Source of the DNA: Lachnospiraceae bacterium
Lineage (GTDB): Bacteria; Bacillota; Clostridia; Lachnospirales; Lachnospiraceae
Direction: 5' to 3'
Assembly: GCA_017463255.1 (NCBI GenBank)
Contig: JAFTPP010000032.1
Location: forward strand, 310,001-374,000
DNA: 64,000 nucleotides
Part shown: one piece after another, positions 34,666-43,385 of the stretch
How positions within the stretch are numbered: position 1 is the first letter of the stretch
Layout of the letters: each line of letters begins with the position of its first letter
Notes under the pieces: model-generated
Told to the model about the DNA's origin: nothing
The model's database searches: none
The model's input: only the letters and a program-made list of their open reading frames with translations
Program-made: the position numbers and the translations under genes

Positions 34666-35832
34666 TTAAATGAGTAATTTTTTTAACAAATCAAAAAGAT
34701 AATCCCCATATCCTGCCTTATCAACGGTTTCCATGCTGATAATCGGGCACTCCCCAATCACAGAACCGTTTAATTCATAAACCGCCTTTCCGACCATGTC
34801 ACCTTCTTTGATTGGTGCTTTTATCTTATCATTCCATTGAATAGACTGCGTAATGCCTGACAAATCATTTCCACTGATATCTAAGTAAGTAAATGGTCCC
34901 TCAAATGCCACTTTTATCTTATTTTTAATCCCCCCTGAGATATGAACATCTTCAAGTTCTTCTTGATGAGTATCTTCATATATTCTGCTGACGGAATAAC
35001 CATATTCTAATAATTTGGCAGCCTCACTAAATCTTGTTTTAGAATCCGGGGCTTTCATAACAACAGCTATCATTTGAATATCATTTTTATTGGCAGTTGC
35101 AGACAGGCAGAATTTAGCTTTACTTGTAAATCCGGTTTTTAATCCCGTTGTCCATTGATACTGTTTTAGCAATTTGTTTGTACTGCTTAGCGTAAAAACA
35201 CTGTTTCCTTTGGCAGTGGTATGTGTAATGTCTTCCATCCAAATTTGCGTATACTCAAAGATTGTCGGATGATTAAGAATTAACTCCCTTGACATAAGCG
35301 CAATATCATAGGCGCATGTATAATGCTCTGACGAATCGGTTAATCCGCAACAATCCACAAAATGGGTGTCATTCATTCCTAACTCCTTAGCACGTACGTT
35401 CATTCTGGCAACAAATTGCTCATTGGTACCGGCTATGAATTCCCCCATTGCAACCGATGCGTCATTTGCACTTGCAACCACAATGCACTTTATCATTGTT
35501 TCCACGGTTTGAATTTCATTTACTTCTAAAAAGACCTGACTCCCGCCCATGGAACTTGCATATTCACTGGTTACTACAGAATCTGTCAAGCTGATTTTCC
35601 CCTCATTAAGTGCTTCAAAGATTAGCAGTAATGTCATAATCTTAGTAATACTGGCAGGGCTTAAATGCTCTTTTGCATTTTCCTCATAAATAATTTTACC
35701 CGTTGATGCCTCCATTAATACGGAAGATTCACTTTTTAAATTAAGTTCAATCTGCTCCGCATGTGAAAAAGAAGTATTTGTTATTAAAACAAACACACAC
35801 AATAAAGAAACTAAAAATCTTCTTATTTTCAT
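34666..35832 (-). CDS. D-alanyl-D-alanine carboxypeptidase, DacF type (second of two)
   Basis: 388 residues, paralogous to the one at 31030-32250. Signal peptide (about 4-25); active site Ser61-Ile-Thr-Lys64, Ser121-Ala-Asn123, Lys232-Thr-Gly. The C-terminal beta domain is present. AAAGGA precedes the ATG. The two paralogues differ in the SxN loop (SHN versus SAN), pointing to distinct roles such as vegetative and sporulation forms (inference). Separated from rpsU by two hairpins. Confidence 0.92.
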   Translation of the reverse strand: MKIRRFLVSLLCVFVLITNTSFSHAEQIELNLKSESSVLMEASTGKIIYEENAKEHLSPASITKIMTLLLIFEALNEGKISLTDSVVTSEYASSMGGSQVFLEVNEIQTVETMIKCIVVASANDASVAMGEFIAGTNEQFVARMNVRAKELGMNDTHFVDCCGLTDSSEHYTCAYDIALMSRELILNHPTIFEYTQIWMEDITHTTAKGNSVFTLSSTNKLLKQYQWTTGLKTGFTSKAKFCLSATANKNDIQMIAVVMKAPDSKTRFSEAAKLLEYGYSVSRIYEDTHQEELEDVHISGGIKNKIKVAFEGPFTYLDISGNDLSGITQSIQWNDKIKAPIKEGDMVGKAVYELNGSVIGECPIISMETVDKAGYGDYLFDLLKKLLI

Positions 35833-35870
35833 ATAGAATCCTTTCTAACATCTATACTAATTCATATTCA

Positions 35871-35897
35871 AAAAAGTCGGGAAAATCCCGACTTTTT
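35871..35897. terminator. Strong hairpin between rpsU and dacF
   Basis: Twelve-base-pair perfect stem AAAAAGTCGGGA / TCCCGACTTTTT with a three-base loop and T tracts on both strands. It is the second of two hairpins behind rpsU. Confidence 0.85.
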
Positions 35898-35941
35898 ACT
35901 TTGGTTTGATTCTAATGAATATTCATACACAATAACTCAAA

Positions 35942-35970
35942 AGTCCCTGATAGGTTAACTATCAGGGACT
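35942..35970. terminator. Hairpin directly after rpsU
   Basis: Twelve-base-pair perfect stem AGTCCCTGATAG / CTATCAGGGACT with a five-base loop. T-run on the minus side is short (TTTGAG), so it may instead stabilise the rpsU 3' end. Confidence 0.6.
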
Positions 35971-35981
35971 CATGTGTCGTA

Positions 35982-36158
35982 TTAGTTATATTTACGTTTT
36001 CTAGCTGCTTCAGATTTTTTCTTACGTCTTACGCTTGGTTTTTCGTAATGCTCTCTTTTACGAATCTCTTGCTGGATTCCTGCCTTAGCACAACTTCTCT
36101 TAAAACGACGTAATGCGCTATCTAAAGTCTCGTTTTCTTTTACGATTACATTTGACAT
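35982..36158 (-). CDS. rpsU: Ribosomal protein S21
   Basis: 58 residues, beginning [20 protein letters not shown] and ending in the basic [11 protein letters not shown]; this is the whole length of bacterial S21. It joins the small subunit near the anti-Shine-Dalgarno region and aids initiation. Read by translating the minus strand from the ATG at 36158; GGAGG and GAGG lie 13-18 bases upstream, a wide spacing. Own promoter in the alaS-rpsU gap and a leader of about 70 bases with complementary segments. Confidence 0.96.
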   Translation of the reverse strand: MSNVIVKENETLDSALRRFKRSCAKAGIQQEIRKREHYEKPSVRRKKKSEAARKRKYN

Positions 36159-36232
36159 AATTCACACCCAACCTCCCTCCAGTCCTATATTGTGCACTAG
36201 ACTGTTCGGGTTTTCTTAATTGCACAAAATAG

Positions 36233-36260
36233 ATTATAGCACAATATTTCCATTCGTCAA
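36233..36260 (-). promoter_or_regulatory. Promoter of rpsU
   Basis: Minus strand TTGACG (36255-36260), 16 bases, TATAAT (36233-36238) preceded by TGTGC (extended -10). Confidence 0.75.
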
Positions 36261-36275
36261 CTGTTTTTTTGAATT

Positions 36276-38918
36276 TTATTCGTTAATCTGACCTTCAAGA
36301 ACCTTAACTGTCTCTTTCAAAGCATCATTGATTCCCGCAGGGTTCTTACCGCCTGCCTGAGCCATATTAGGACGGCCGCCACCGCCTCCGCCTACAAGCG
36401 AAGCAATTCCTTTAATCAGGTTACCGGCATGTGCTCCCTTCTTCATGGCTTCATCGGTTGCCATAGCAATCATGTTAACCTTATCATCAAGCTTAGACAT
36501 TAATACAACAACACCCTCACCGAGCTTAGTCTTTAACTGGTCACCCAAATCTCTAAGTCCGTTCATATCCACGCCATCAACACTGGTTGCAAGGAGCTTA
36601 ACCCCTTTTACTTCAACAACCTGACTCATAACATCACCAAGGGCGCTTTGAGCTGCTTTTGCTTTTAATGATTCATTTTCACTGTGGAGTGTCTTGATTT
36701 CTTCCTGCATATGTTCAAGCTTCTCAATAAGATTAGCAGGTGTAGCTTTTACAATTTTTGCAGCCTGTTCCATCTTATCTTCGATTTCTTTATAATATGC
36801 AAACACACCGTTTCCGGTTAATGCTTCAATACGTCGAACGCCTGCAGCCACACCGCTTTCACTAACAATCTTAAACGCCGTAATAACGCCGGTGTTTGAA
36901 ACGTGAGTACCACCGCATAATTCTGTAGAGAAATCTCCCATTTTAACAACACGAACAGTTTCTCCGTATTTTTCACCGAATAATGCCATAGCACCTGTTT
37001 TCTTAGCATCCTCAATACTCATAACCTGTGTATCTACCAGGATGTTCTCGGCAATCTTCTCATTCACAATTCTTTCAACTTCTGCAAGTTCTTCCGGCTT
37101 CATGGCTGTAAAATGACTAAAGTCAAAACGAAGTCTTTCCGGATTTACAAAAGAACCGGCCTGTTCTACATGAGTTCCTAAAACTGTTCTTAAAGCTTTC
37201 TGTAACAAGTGAGTTGCACTGTGGTTCTTACAAGTATCAATACGGCTTGTAGGATCTACTTTTAATGTGACAACATCTGTTGTCTTAAACATTCCTTTTG
37301 TAACCTGACCGATATGTCCAATCTTGCCACCAACAAGCTTAATGGTATCATTAACAATAAATTCACTGTCGCCTATTACGATAACACCCTTATCACCTGA
37401 CTGACCACCCATAGTTGCATAGAATGTGGTCTCTTCCGTAATAATGGTACCTGTCTGACCGTCAGTTAATGCTTCTACTACTTCTGTTTCAGTAGTCAAT
37501 GCAACAATCTTAGATTCGGTCACTAATTTATCATAACCAACAAATTCAGAAGTAATTGCAGGATCAATTTCTTCATATACTGTGGCATCAGCTCCCATAT
37601 AATTAGTTACTTTTCTCGCATTTCTGGCATCATCCTTCTGCTTTTTCATAGCAGCCTTAAAGCCTTCTTCGTCTACAGTAATTCCCTTTTCTTCTAGGAT
37701 TTCTTTAGTTAAATCAAGAGGGAATCCATAAGTATCATGAAGCTTAAATGCATCTTCACCTGAAAGCTCTTTTTTACCTGCCTTAACAAGCGCTTCTTCC
37801 ATTTCAGCCAAAATGCTTAATCCCTGATCAATTGTTTTATTAAACTGATTTTCTTCATTGGTTAATACATTGAAGATAAAGTCTTTCTTTTCTTCTAATT
37901 CAGGATATCCGTCTTTTGAACCTTCAATTACGGTTGCACTTAATTTAGCAAGGAAAGTACCTTCAACCCCGAGTAATCTGCCGTGACGGGCAGCTCTACG
38001 GATAATTCTTCTTAATACATATCCTCTACCTTCATTGGTCGGCATAATACCATCAGAAATCATAAAGGTTGCAGAACGGATATGATCTGTGATCAGACGG
38101 ATGGAAACATCAGTTTTTTCATCTTCCTTATATGTTACGCCTGCAATCTTACATACATCATCGCGTAATGCTCTTACAGTATCAACATCAAAAATAGAAT
38201 CCACATCCTGAACAACAGCTGCGAGACGTTCTAATCCCATACCTGTATCAATGTTCTTCTGTTCAAGTTCTGTATAATTACCCTTACCATCATTATCAAA
38301 CTGAGTAAATACGTTATTCCAAACTTCCATAAAACGGTCGCAGTCACAGCCAACCTTACAGTCCGGCTTACCGCATCCATATTTTTCTCCACGGTCATAG
38401 TAAACTTCTGAACAAGGACCGCACGGACCTGAGCCGTGTTCCCAGAAATTATCTGCCTTACCAAAACGGAAAATTCTTTCCGGAGCAATTCCGATTTCTT
38501 TATTCCAGATATCAAAAGCCTCGTCATCATTCTCATATACTGACGGATAGAGACGGTTTGCATCCAGTCCTACTACTTCTGTTAAAAATTCCCATGTCCA
38601 GGCAATTGCTTCATGTTTAAAATAATCACCAAATGAGAAGTTACCAAGCATTTCAAAGAATGTACCGTGACGTGCTGTTTTACCAACGTTTTCAATATCA
38701 CCTGTTCTGATACATTTCTGACATGTAGTCACTCTTCTTCTTGGCGGAATTTCCTGTCCGGTAAAATATGGTTTTAAAGGTGCCATACCTGAATTGATCA
38801 ATAATAAACTGTTGTCATTATGAGGAACCAATGAGAAGCTCTTCATCGCAAGATGATCCTTGCTTTCAAAAAATTCCAAAAACATTTTTCTTAATTCATT
38901 TACACCGTATTTTTTCAC
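36276..38918 (-). CDS. alaS: Alanyl-tRNA synthetase
   Basis: 880 residues, full length for the family. Class II catalytic core at the N-terminus (FLEFFESKDH, NSGMAPLKPYFTG, RHGTFFEMLGNFSFGDYFK), editing domain zinc motif HSATH (about 566-570) with the distal CGGTH (about 668-672), and the C-terminal DHHA1 domain with GGGGGGRPNMAQAGG. Charges tRNA-Ala. Start codon is GTG, seven bases after GGAGG. A perfect consensus promoter lies upstream; no T-box is present in the short leader. Confidence 0.98.
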   Translation of the reverse strand: MKKYGVNELRKMFLEFFESKDHLAMKSFSLVPHNDNSLLLINSGMAPLKPYFTGQEIPPRRRVTTCQKCIRTGDIENVGKTARHGTFFEMLGNFSFGDYFKHEAIAWTWEFLTEVVGLDANRLYPSVYENDDEAFDIWNKEIGIAPERIFRFGKADNFWEHGSGPCGPCSEVYYDRGEKYGCGKPDCKVGCDCDRFMEVWNNVFTQFDNDGKGNYTELEQKNIDTGMGLERLAAVVQDVDSIFDVDTVRALRDDVCKIAGVTYKEDEKTDVSIRLITDHIRSATFMISDGIMPTNEGRGYVLRRIIRRAARHGRLLGVEGTFLAKLSATVIEGSKDGYPELEEKKDFIFNVLTNEENQFNKTIDQGLSILAEMEEALVKAGKKELSGEDAFKLHDTYGFPLDLTKEILEEKGITVDEEGFKAAMKKQKDDARNARKVTNYMGADATVYEEIDPAITSEFVGYDKLVTESKIVALTTETEVVEALTDGQTGTIITEETTFYATMGGQSGDKGVIVIGDSEFIVNDTIKLVGGKIGHIGQVTKGMFKTTDVVTLKVDPTSRIDTCKNHSATHLLQKALRTVLGTHVEQAGSFVNPERLRFDFSHFTAMKPEELAEVERIVNEKIAENILVDTQVMSIEDAKKTGAMALFGEKYGETVRVVKMGDFSTELCGGTHVSNTGVITAFKIVSESGVAAGVRRIEALTGNGVFAYYKEIEDKMEQAAKIVKATPANLIEKLEHMQEEIKTLHSENESLKAKAAQSALGDVMSQVVEVKGVKLLATSVDGVDMNGLRDLGDQLKTKLGEGVVVLMSKLDDKVNMIAMATDEAMKKGAHAGNLIKGIASLVGGGGGGRPNMAQAGGKNPAGINDALKETVKVLEGQINE

Positions 38919-38959
38919 TTGTCTTCCTCCAAACGATATAATCCCGAAATATCTAATAT

Positions 38960-38988
38960 ATTATAGTTGGAAATATGTCCCGTGTCAA
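38960..38988 (-). promoter_or_regulatory. Perfect consensus promoter of alaS
   Basis: Minus strand TTGACA (38983-38988), 17 bases, TATAAT (38960-38965). Leader about 35 bases. Confidence 0.88.
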
Positions 38989-39019
38989 TTTCATTATTTG
39001 TTTAACATACAAACATTAA

Positions 39020-39050
39020 AAAGCGCAAATGCTTCAAGCATCTGCGCTTT
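39020..39050 (-). terminator. Terminator after the multi-pass chemoreceptor gene
   Basis: Thirteen-base-pair stem AAAGCGCAGATGC / GCATTTGCGCTTT on the minus strand (one G-U pair), five-base loop, then TTTAATGTTTG. Confidence 0.75.
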
Positions 39051-39062
39051 ACTGAATCCAAT

Positions 39063-40541
39063 TTACTGATTTAATTTTTTAGCTTTTTCATTTAATTCCA
39101 TAAATACACTTGCCATTTCATCTACAATCTGAGCATCTTTCTCACTATCAGTCAGAGTTTCATTAGCACGGGCAGATACTTCTTCAGTAATTGCAGAAAC
39201 ATTATTAATGCTTTCCACAATACTTTCATTGGATTTTGCAAGATTACGGATTACATTTTCTAAATCATCACTTAAATCATAGATATTGCGGGCACTCATT
39301 TCAATATTTTCAAAATTTGCCGCCATGGTTTCCGCTGATTTATTCTGTTCTTTATTACTTTCCATCATGAGATTAATTGCTTTAAATACTTCATCAATGG
39401 AAAGAGCAATTTCTTCAATCAATTCTGTAATGCTGATAGTTGCATCACTTGTCTGTTTTGCAAGACTGGAAATCTCTGAAGCTACAACCGCAAAACCTTT
39501 GCCTGCCTCCCCTGCCCTTGCTGCTTCAATGGAAGCATTTAAGCTTAACATACTGGTCTGTCTTGTAACAGAATTAATCATATCTACAATAGAATTCATC
39601 TTCTCTGTATTTTCTGTTAACTCTGTCATCTTAGCAGCAACAGTTGAGCTTGCCTCTTCCGATTTATTAACATAATCTAAGAGATGATTAATATTGTCTT
39701 TACCGATAGTAATGGTTTCTTCCGTCTGACGAACGTCTTCCGCAATAATCTTAGAAACCTGTTTAACCTTGTTAACATGCTCTACAATTTCTTCCGTCTG
39801 TAATAACTGAACCTGCATAGCTTCCGCTGTTTCATTTGCTCCCATAGAAACATCAGACATTGAATCTTTTGTAGCATTTACGGATTTGTCTAGCTGTTCC
39901 ATTCTGATACTTACCGCATCAATATCATCAGAAATACCTCTTGATAATTCAAGGGTTGTTGCTAACAATTCATCTGACTTTACTTTTTCTCCGTTTAACT
40001 CTTCGATTCTTTGCGCATTTACCTGTCCGATTACCCTTGTTGCAAGGCAAGAAAATACAGCCGAAAGCAATACTGATATTAACTGTATCTCAATAATAGC
40101 TAAATCATCCGTTGTTAACGAACCGCTGGTAAAACCAATCGCTACAGAAATAACATTTGACACTATCGCAAGCGCACCTGTGATGATACATAACTTCATA
40201 TCACCATAAGGTATTATTAAAAACATAATCAAAAATATGTAAACAAAGGTTGTCGGAACTGCCGCTGTTAATAAAACGTAGGCATATAAGAACGAAAAGC
40301 CAAGGCTTAATACATATTTCATAACCTTGCTTCTTCTATCTTTTAAGAAAATCATTACACATAACGCCCATGGAATTAAATCAAGCACACCAAAAATTAG
40401 TGTATAGGTCAATGTTCTGCTTCCTTTTACTAACTCTAAAACATACGCAAACAATAAAATAGCAACCATTACCGTATAGGATATTAAAGCCGAAACATTC
40501 ACTCTATGTGTCGCAGACATCTTATTTAATCTTAATTTCAT
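39063..40541 (-). CDS. Methyl-accepting protein with a multi-helix membrane sensor
   Basis: 492 residues. The N-terminal 185 residues form about six membrane helices with very short loops, so there is no extracellular ligand domain; a stimulus would act in the membrane or through energy state (inference). Then a coiled signalling domain with the hairpin [39 protein letters not shown] domain is not evident. Start taken at the ATG at 40541, five bases after GGAGG; a TTG 15 bases earlier lies within that site. Single unit between two hairpins. Confidence 0.9.
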   Translation of the reverse strand: MKLRLNKMSATHRVNVSALISYTVMVAILLFAYVLELVKGSRTLTYTLIFGVLDLIPWALCVMIFLKDRRSKVMKYVLSLGFSFLYAYVLLTAAVPTTFVYIFLIMFLIIPYGDMKLCIITGALAIVSNVISVAIGFTSGSLTTDDLAIIEIQLISVLLSAVFSCLATRVIGQVNAQRIEELNGEKVKSDELLATTLELSRGISDDIDAVSIRMEQLDKSVNATKDSMSDVSMGANETAEAMQVQLLQTEEIVEHVNKVKQVSKIIAEDVRQTEETITIGKDNINHLLDYVNKSEEASSTVAAKMTELTENTEKMNSIVDMINSVTRQTSMLSLNASIEAARAGEAGKGFAVVASEISSLAKQTSDATISITELIEEIALSIDEVFKAINLMMESNKEQNKSAETMAANFENIEMSARNIYDLSDDLENVIRNLAKSNESIVESINNVSAITEEVSARANETLTDSEKDAQIVDEMASVFMELNEKAKKLNQ

Positions 40542-40578
40542 ATGTACCTCCGTCAATCTTAATTACGTTGATATTCAA

Positions 40579-40607
40579 ATTATATACTATTTTTCAGGAT
40601 TAGACAA
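40579..40607 (-). promoter_or_regulatory. Promoter of the multi-pass chemoreceptor
   Basis: Minus strand TTGTCT (40602-40607), 17 bases, TATAAT (40579-40584). A vegetative-type promoter; no clear sigma-28 site was found. Confidence 0.7.
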
Positions 40608-40731
40608 TTTTTTTATTTAGTTTCGGCATAATTTTTGCCTATTTCGACATCTTTATACATATTTTACTAATATATTGCTTAAGAAAACCAATAAAAACAC
40701 CGAAAAATATATTATATATCAGGAGGTGCCT

Positions 40732-41745
40732 ATGACAACTATCAGTGTTTGTATGATTGTGAAAAATGAAGAAAAGATATTATCCAGATGCTTGGACTGT
40801 TTACGGGATATTGCTGATGAAATTATTATCGTTGATACGGGTTCTACGGATAACACTAAGGCAATTGCCAAAAAGTATACCGATAAAATATATGATTTTG
40901 AGTGGATTAAAGACTTTAGTGCTGCAAGAAATTATTCACTTTCTTTTGCCACAAAAGATTATATCTACTGCGCAGATGCTGACGAAGTAATAGAGCCTGA
41001 AGAACAAAAAAAATTCATTGCCTTAAAACAAGTTTTAACCCCGGATATTGATATTGTACAAATGCTGTATACGAATCAGTTACAGTTTAATACTGTTTAT
41101 AATTATGATGAAGAATTAAGACCCAAGCTATACCGCAACGGCAAAAACTACCGTTTTGAAGGTTGTGTACATGAAGCGGTTGTTTTTGATGATTCAGCCA
41201 AAATCATCGAAACCGATATACGGATTAAACATATGCCTTTACAAAATCATGGCAGTCGCGACTTAGATATTTTTCTTAAATCTTACACTCCCGAAAATAC
41301 AAGACTGGATACAAGACTTCACGAACAATTTGCCCGTGAATTATATGTATGTGGTACTGATGAAGATTTCATACGTTCCGCTCCGATTTTTGAAAGAACT
41401 CTGAACGATGCAGAACGCAAGGAAGACGAACTCATTGAAGCCTGTTGTGTTCTTGCCCACGCTGCACGTTTAAAAAATAATCTTAACGAATTATTCCGTT
41501 ATTCCATAAAGGGTATGGCTTTAGGCGCTTGTTCTGAATTGTTGTGCGAATTCGGCGATTATTTTAAAGAAACGGGTAATTATGAAGAGGCTGCCATTTG
41601 GTATTATAATGCTGCTTTTGAAGCAACAAGCAAAATCAATATAGCTTATTGTACCCAATACCCAATTCAGGCACTCGCCAACCTTTATGAAGAATTGGGA
41701 ATGCCTGAAATAGCTAATCAGTATCGAACTAAATTAAATAACTAA
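40732..41745 (+). CDS. Glycosyltransferase family 2 with C-terminal helical repeats
   Basis: 337 residues. GT-A domain: ISVCMIVKNEEKILSRCLDC at the start, IIIVDTGSTDNT (31-42) and the metal-binding DAD motif in CADADEVIEP (80-89). This group (SunS-like/WaaE-like) often has TPR-like helices in the C-terminal half, as here (YFKETGNYEEAAIWYYNAAFEA). The acceptor is unknown; related enzymes modify polysaccharides or peptides. Start chosen at 40732, with AGGAGGT six bases upstream, rather than an earlier in-frame codon. Converges on the acetylesterase gene with a four-base overlap. Confidence 0.88.
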   Translation: MTTISVCMIVKNEEKILSRCLDCLRDIADEIIIVDTGSTDNTKAIAKKYTDKIYDFEWIKDFSAARNYSLSFATKDYIYCADADEVIEPEEQKKFIALKQVLTPDIDIVQMLYTNQLQFNTVYNYDEELRPKLYRNGKNYRFEGCVHEAVVFDDSAKIIETDIRIKHMPLQNHGSRDLDIFLKSYTPENTRLDTRLHEQFARELYVCGTDEDFIRSAPIFERTLNDAERKEDELIEACCVLAHAARLKNNLNELFRYSIKGMALGACSELLCEFGDYFKETGNYEEAAIWYYNAAFEATSKINIAYCTQYPIQALANLYEELGMPEIANQYRTKLNN

Positions 41746-43361
41746 ACTTCCATAATCTGTTGGATTTTTGCTGTTTGAACTTGGGTTTTCGTTTCATCTT
41801 TCTTACATGTTCTGAAAGGTGCAAGCGGAAGCCCATTTTTACCGAATACAGTAACTTCAGCATAATTAGTCCACAAATATCTCACATAAAGCGGAGAAAC
41901 AATCTGCGTTGAAGAAACAATAATTCTGTCACCTTTAATGGTAGCATCTGCCGTCACAAACTGCTTATCACGTCCCGCAATCTCAAATCCTGCAATCTCA
42001 CCTTTTACAGTAAATCCATCCTGTGCATACAAAAAGCACAACTCAATAGAATCATCATGATAGATACATTTGTCATAAACAGGACCGAATGCATCCTTTT
42101 TATCAAGTTTATCATATACATGGGCAAGTGCCTGAAGCTCAAGTCTCTCACCAACAGTCAACTTATCAACCGGATGAATATTATTAAACTCTCCTCTGTC
42201 TATAATAACTGCAATACCTGTGTTTTTTACAGTCTTATAGGCATCCATCTGTGCTTCACGTATAATCGGCCAGTTTTTAAAATCCTCATCATACTGATAG
42301 CGATGCATAGTTAATTGAACCATTAAGAACGGCAATTCTTCATCCAAGAACTCTTCTCTCCATTCTCTAATCATACGGGTAAAGAGTTTATAATACATAT
42401 GGGGCTTATGGTCATCACTTTCACCCTGATAATAGATAAATCCCCTTAACGAATAAGGGCATACTCTCTGAAGCATACATTCATGAAGTCCTGATGGTCT
42501 GAATGGGTTCTTTACATTCATGGGTCCCGGCCACTGGCATGGTCCTAACACAGCTTCCACCTCTGACCACTGAAGATTCGGATTTTCCACATACATCTGA
42601 CCGCATTTTTTATCCCATTCTGTGTGGAATGCAAGATACTCGTCATATGCTTTTTCCTGTTCTTCTACGCTAATTCCCTGAATGGCATTCTCATACTCTT
42701 CTACATAACTTGAAAGCTCCTTATCTTCTAAAAGAGCTTCCTTATTCATCCATGCAGATGCACTTGTGCCTCCCCAGTTACAACCGATGATTCCTACTGT
42801 TACACCGTCTAAATCCTTAGAAAGTTTTTTTGCAAAATAGTAACCAACCGCTGACCATGCACGGGCACTTTCAGAATCAAATGTCTGCCACCCCGAATTT
42901 TCTTCAGATTCATAAAATTCCTTGTTTTTATACGGATTTTTCTGTGTATAGTAAAAACGTACATTAGGATTATTGTCATATTTCAGTGTATCTTGTCCGC
43001 CTTCACAGTCTTTTAACTCTAATTCCATATTAGACTGACCGCCGGCAAGCCACACTTCCCCTATTGCTACATCCGTATACTCGATTGTATCAATCTTTTT
43101 ACTATTCTTATAGGCATCAACCACCAAAGAACAGTTTAGTTCAGCAGAACAAGGAGGTAAAATAGCAAGCCATTTTTCATTTTCAGTTTCCGTTTTAACA
43201 GAAACTTCACTACCGTTTGAATGGATTAGCGTAACCTTTACGTTAGTTCCTTCTTCAGCCTCTCCAAAAATATGTATGTTTTTTTCCCGTTGCAATACCA
43301 TGTGATTACTGAATACATTCATAACACGAAATTTCAATGGACGTTCATAATATTGTGACAT
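41742..43361 (-). CDS. Sialate O-acetylesterase-family carbohydrate esterase
   Basis: 539 residues, SASA/CE6-like SGNH-type fold. Nucleophile Ser110 in AGGQSNM; FIYYQGESDDHKP and the C-terminal NNIHPVDKLTVGERLELQA supply the remaining catalytic region. No signal peptide, so it acts in the cytoplasm on imported acetylated sugars. It may remove acetyl groups from mannan, xylan or sialic acid fragments. Third gene of a unit behind the GH113-like and DHH genes; GGAGGAAG precedes the ATG. Confidence 0.85.
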   Translation of the reverse strand: MSQYYERPLKFRVMNVFSNHMVLQREKNIHIFGEAEEGTNVKVTLIHSNGSEVSVKTETENEKWLAILPPCSAELNCSLVVDAYKNSKKIDTIEYTDVAIGEVWLAGGQSNMELELKDCEGGQDTLKYDNNPNVRFYYTQKNPYKNKEFYESEENSGWQTFDSESARAWSAVGYYFAKKLSKDLDGVTVGIIGCNWGGTSASAWMNKEALLEDKELSSYVEEYENAIQGISVEEQEKAYDEYLAFHTEWDKKCGQMYVENPNLQWSEVEAVLGPCQWPGPMNVKNPFRPSGLHECMLQRVCPYSLRGFIYYQGESDDHKPHMYYKLFTRMIREWREEFLDEELPFLMVQLTMHRYQYDEDFKNWPIIREAQMDAYKTVKNTGIAVIIDRGEFNNIHPVDKLTVGERLELQALAHVYDKLDKKDAFGPVYDKCIYHDDSIELCFLYAQDGFTVKGEIAGFEIAGRDKQFVTADATIKGDRIIVSSTQIVSPLYVRYLWTNYAEVTVFGKNGLPLAPFRTCKKDETKTQVQTAKIQQIMEV

Positions 43362-43385
43362 TTCTTTCTTCCTCCGGCTTACAAA

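Noticed and set aside
34658-34678. Hairpin ATTACTC/GAGTAAT as terminator of the second dacF gene
   Set aside because: The T tract is on the wrong side for the minus-strand gene and it overlaps the stop codon; stem is only seven pairs.
38919-39019. Possible T-box leader before alaS
   Set aside because: Only about 35 bases separate the consensus promoter start from the GTG; no specifier or antiterminator structure.
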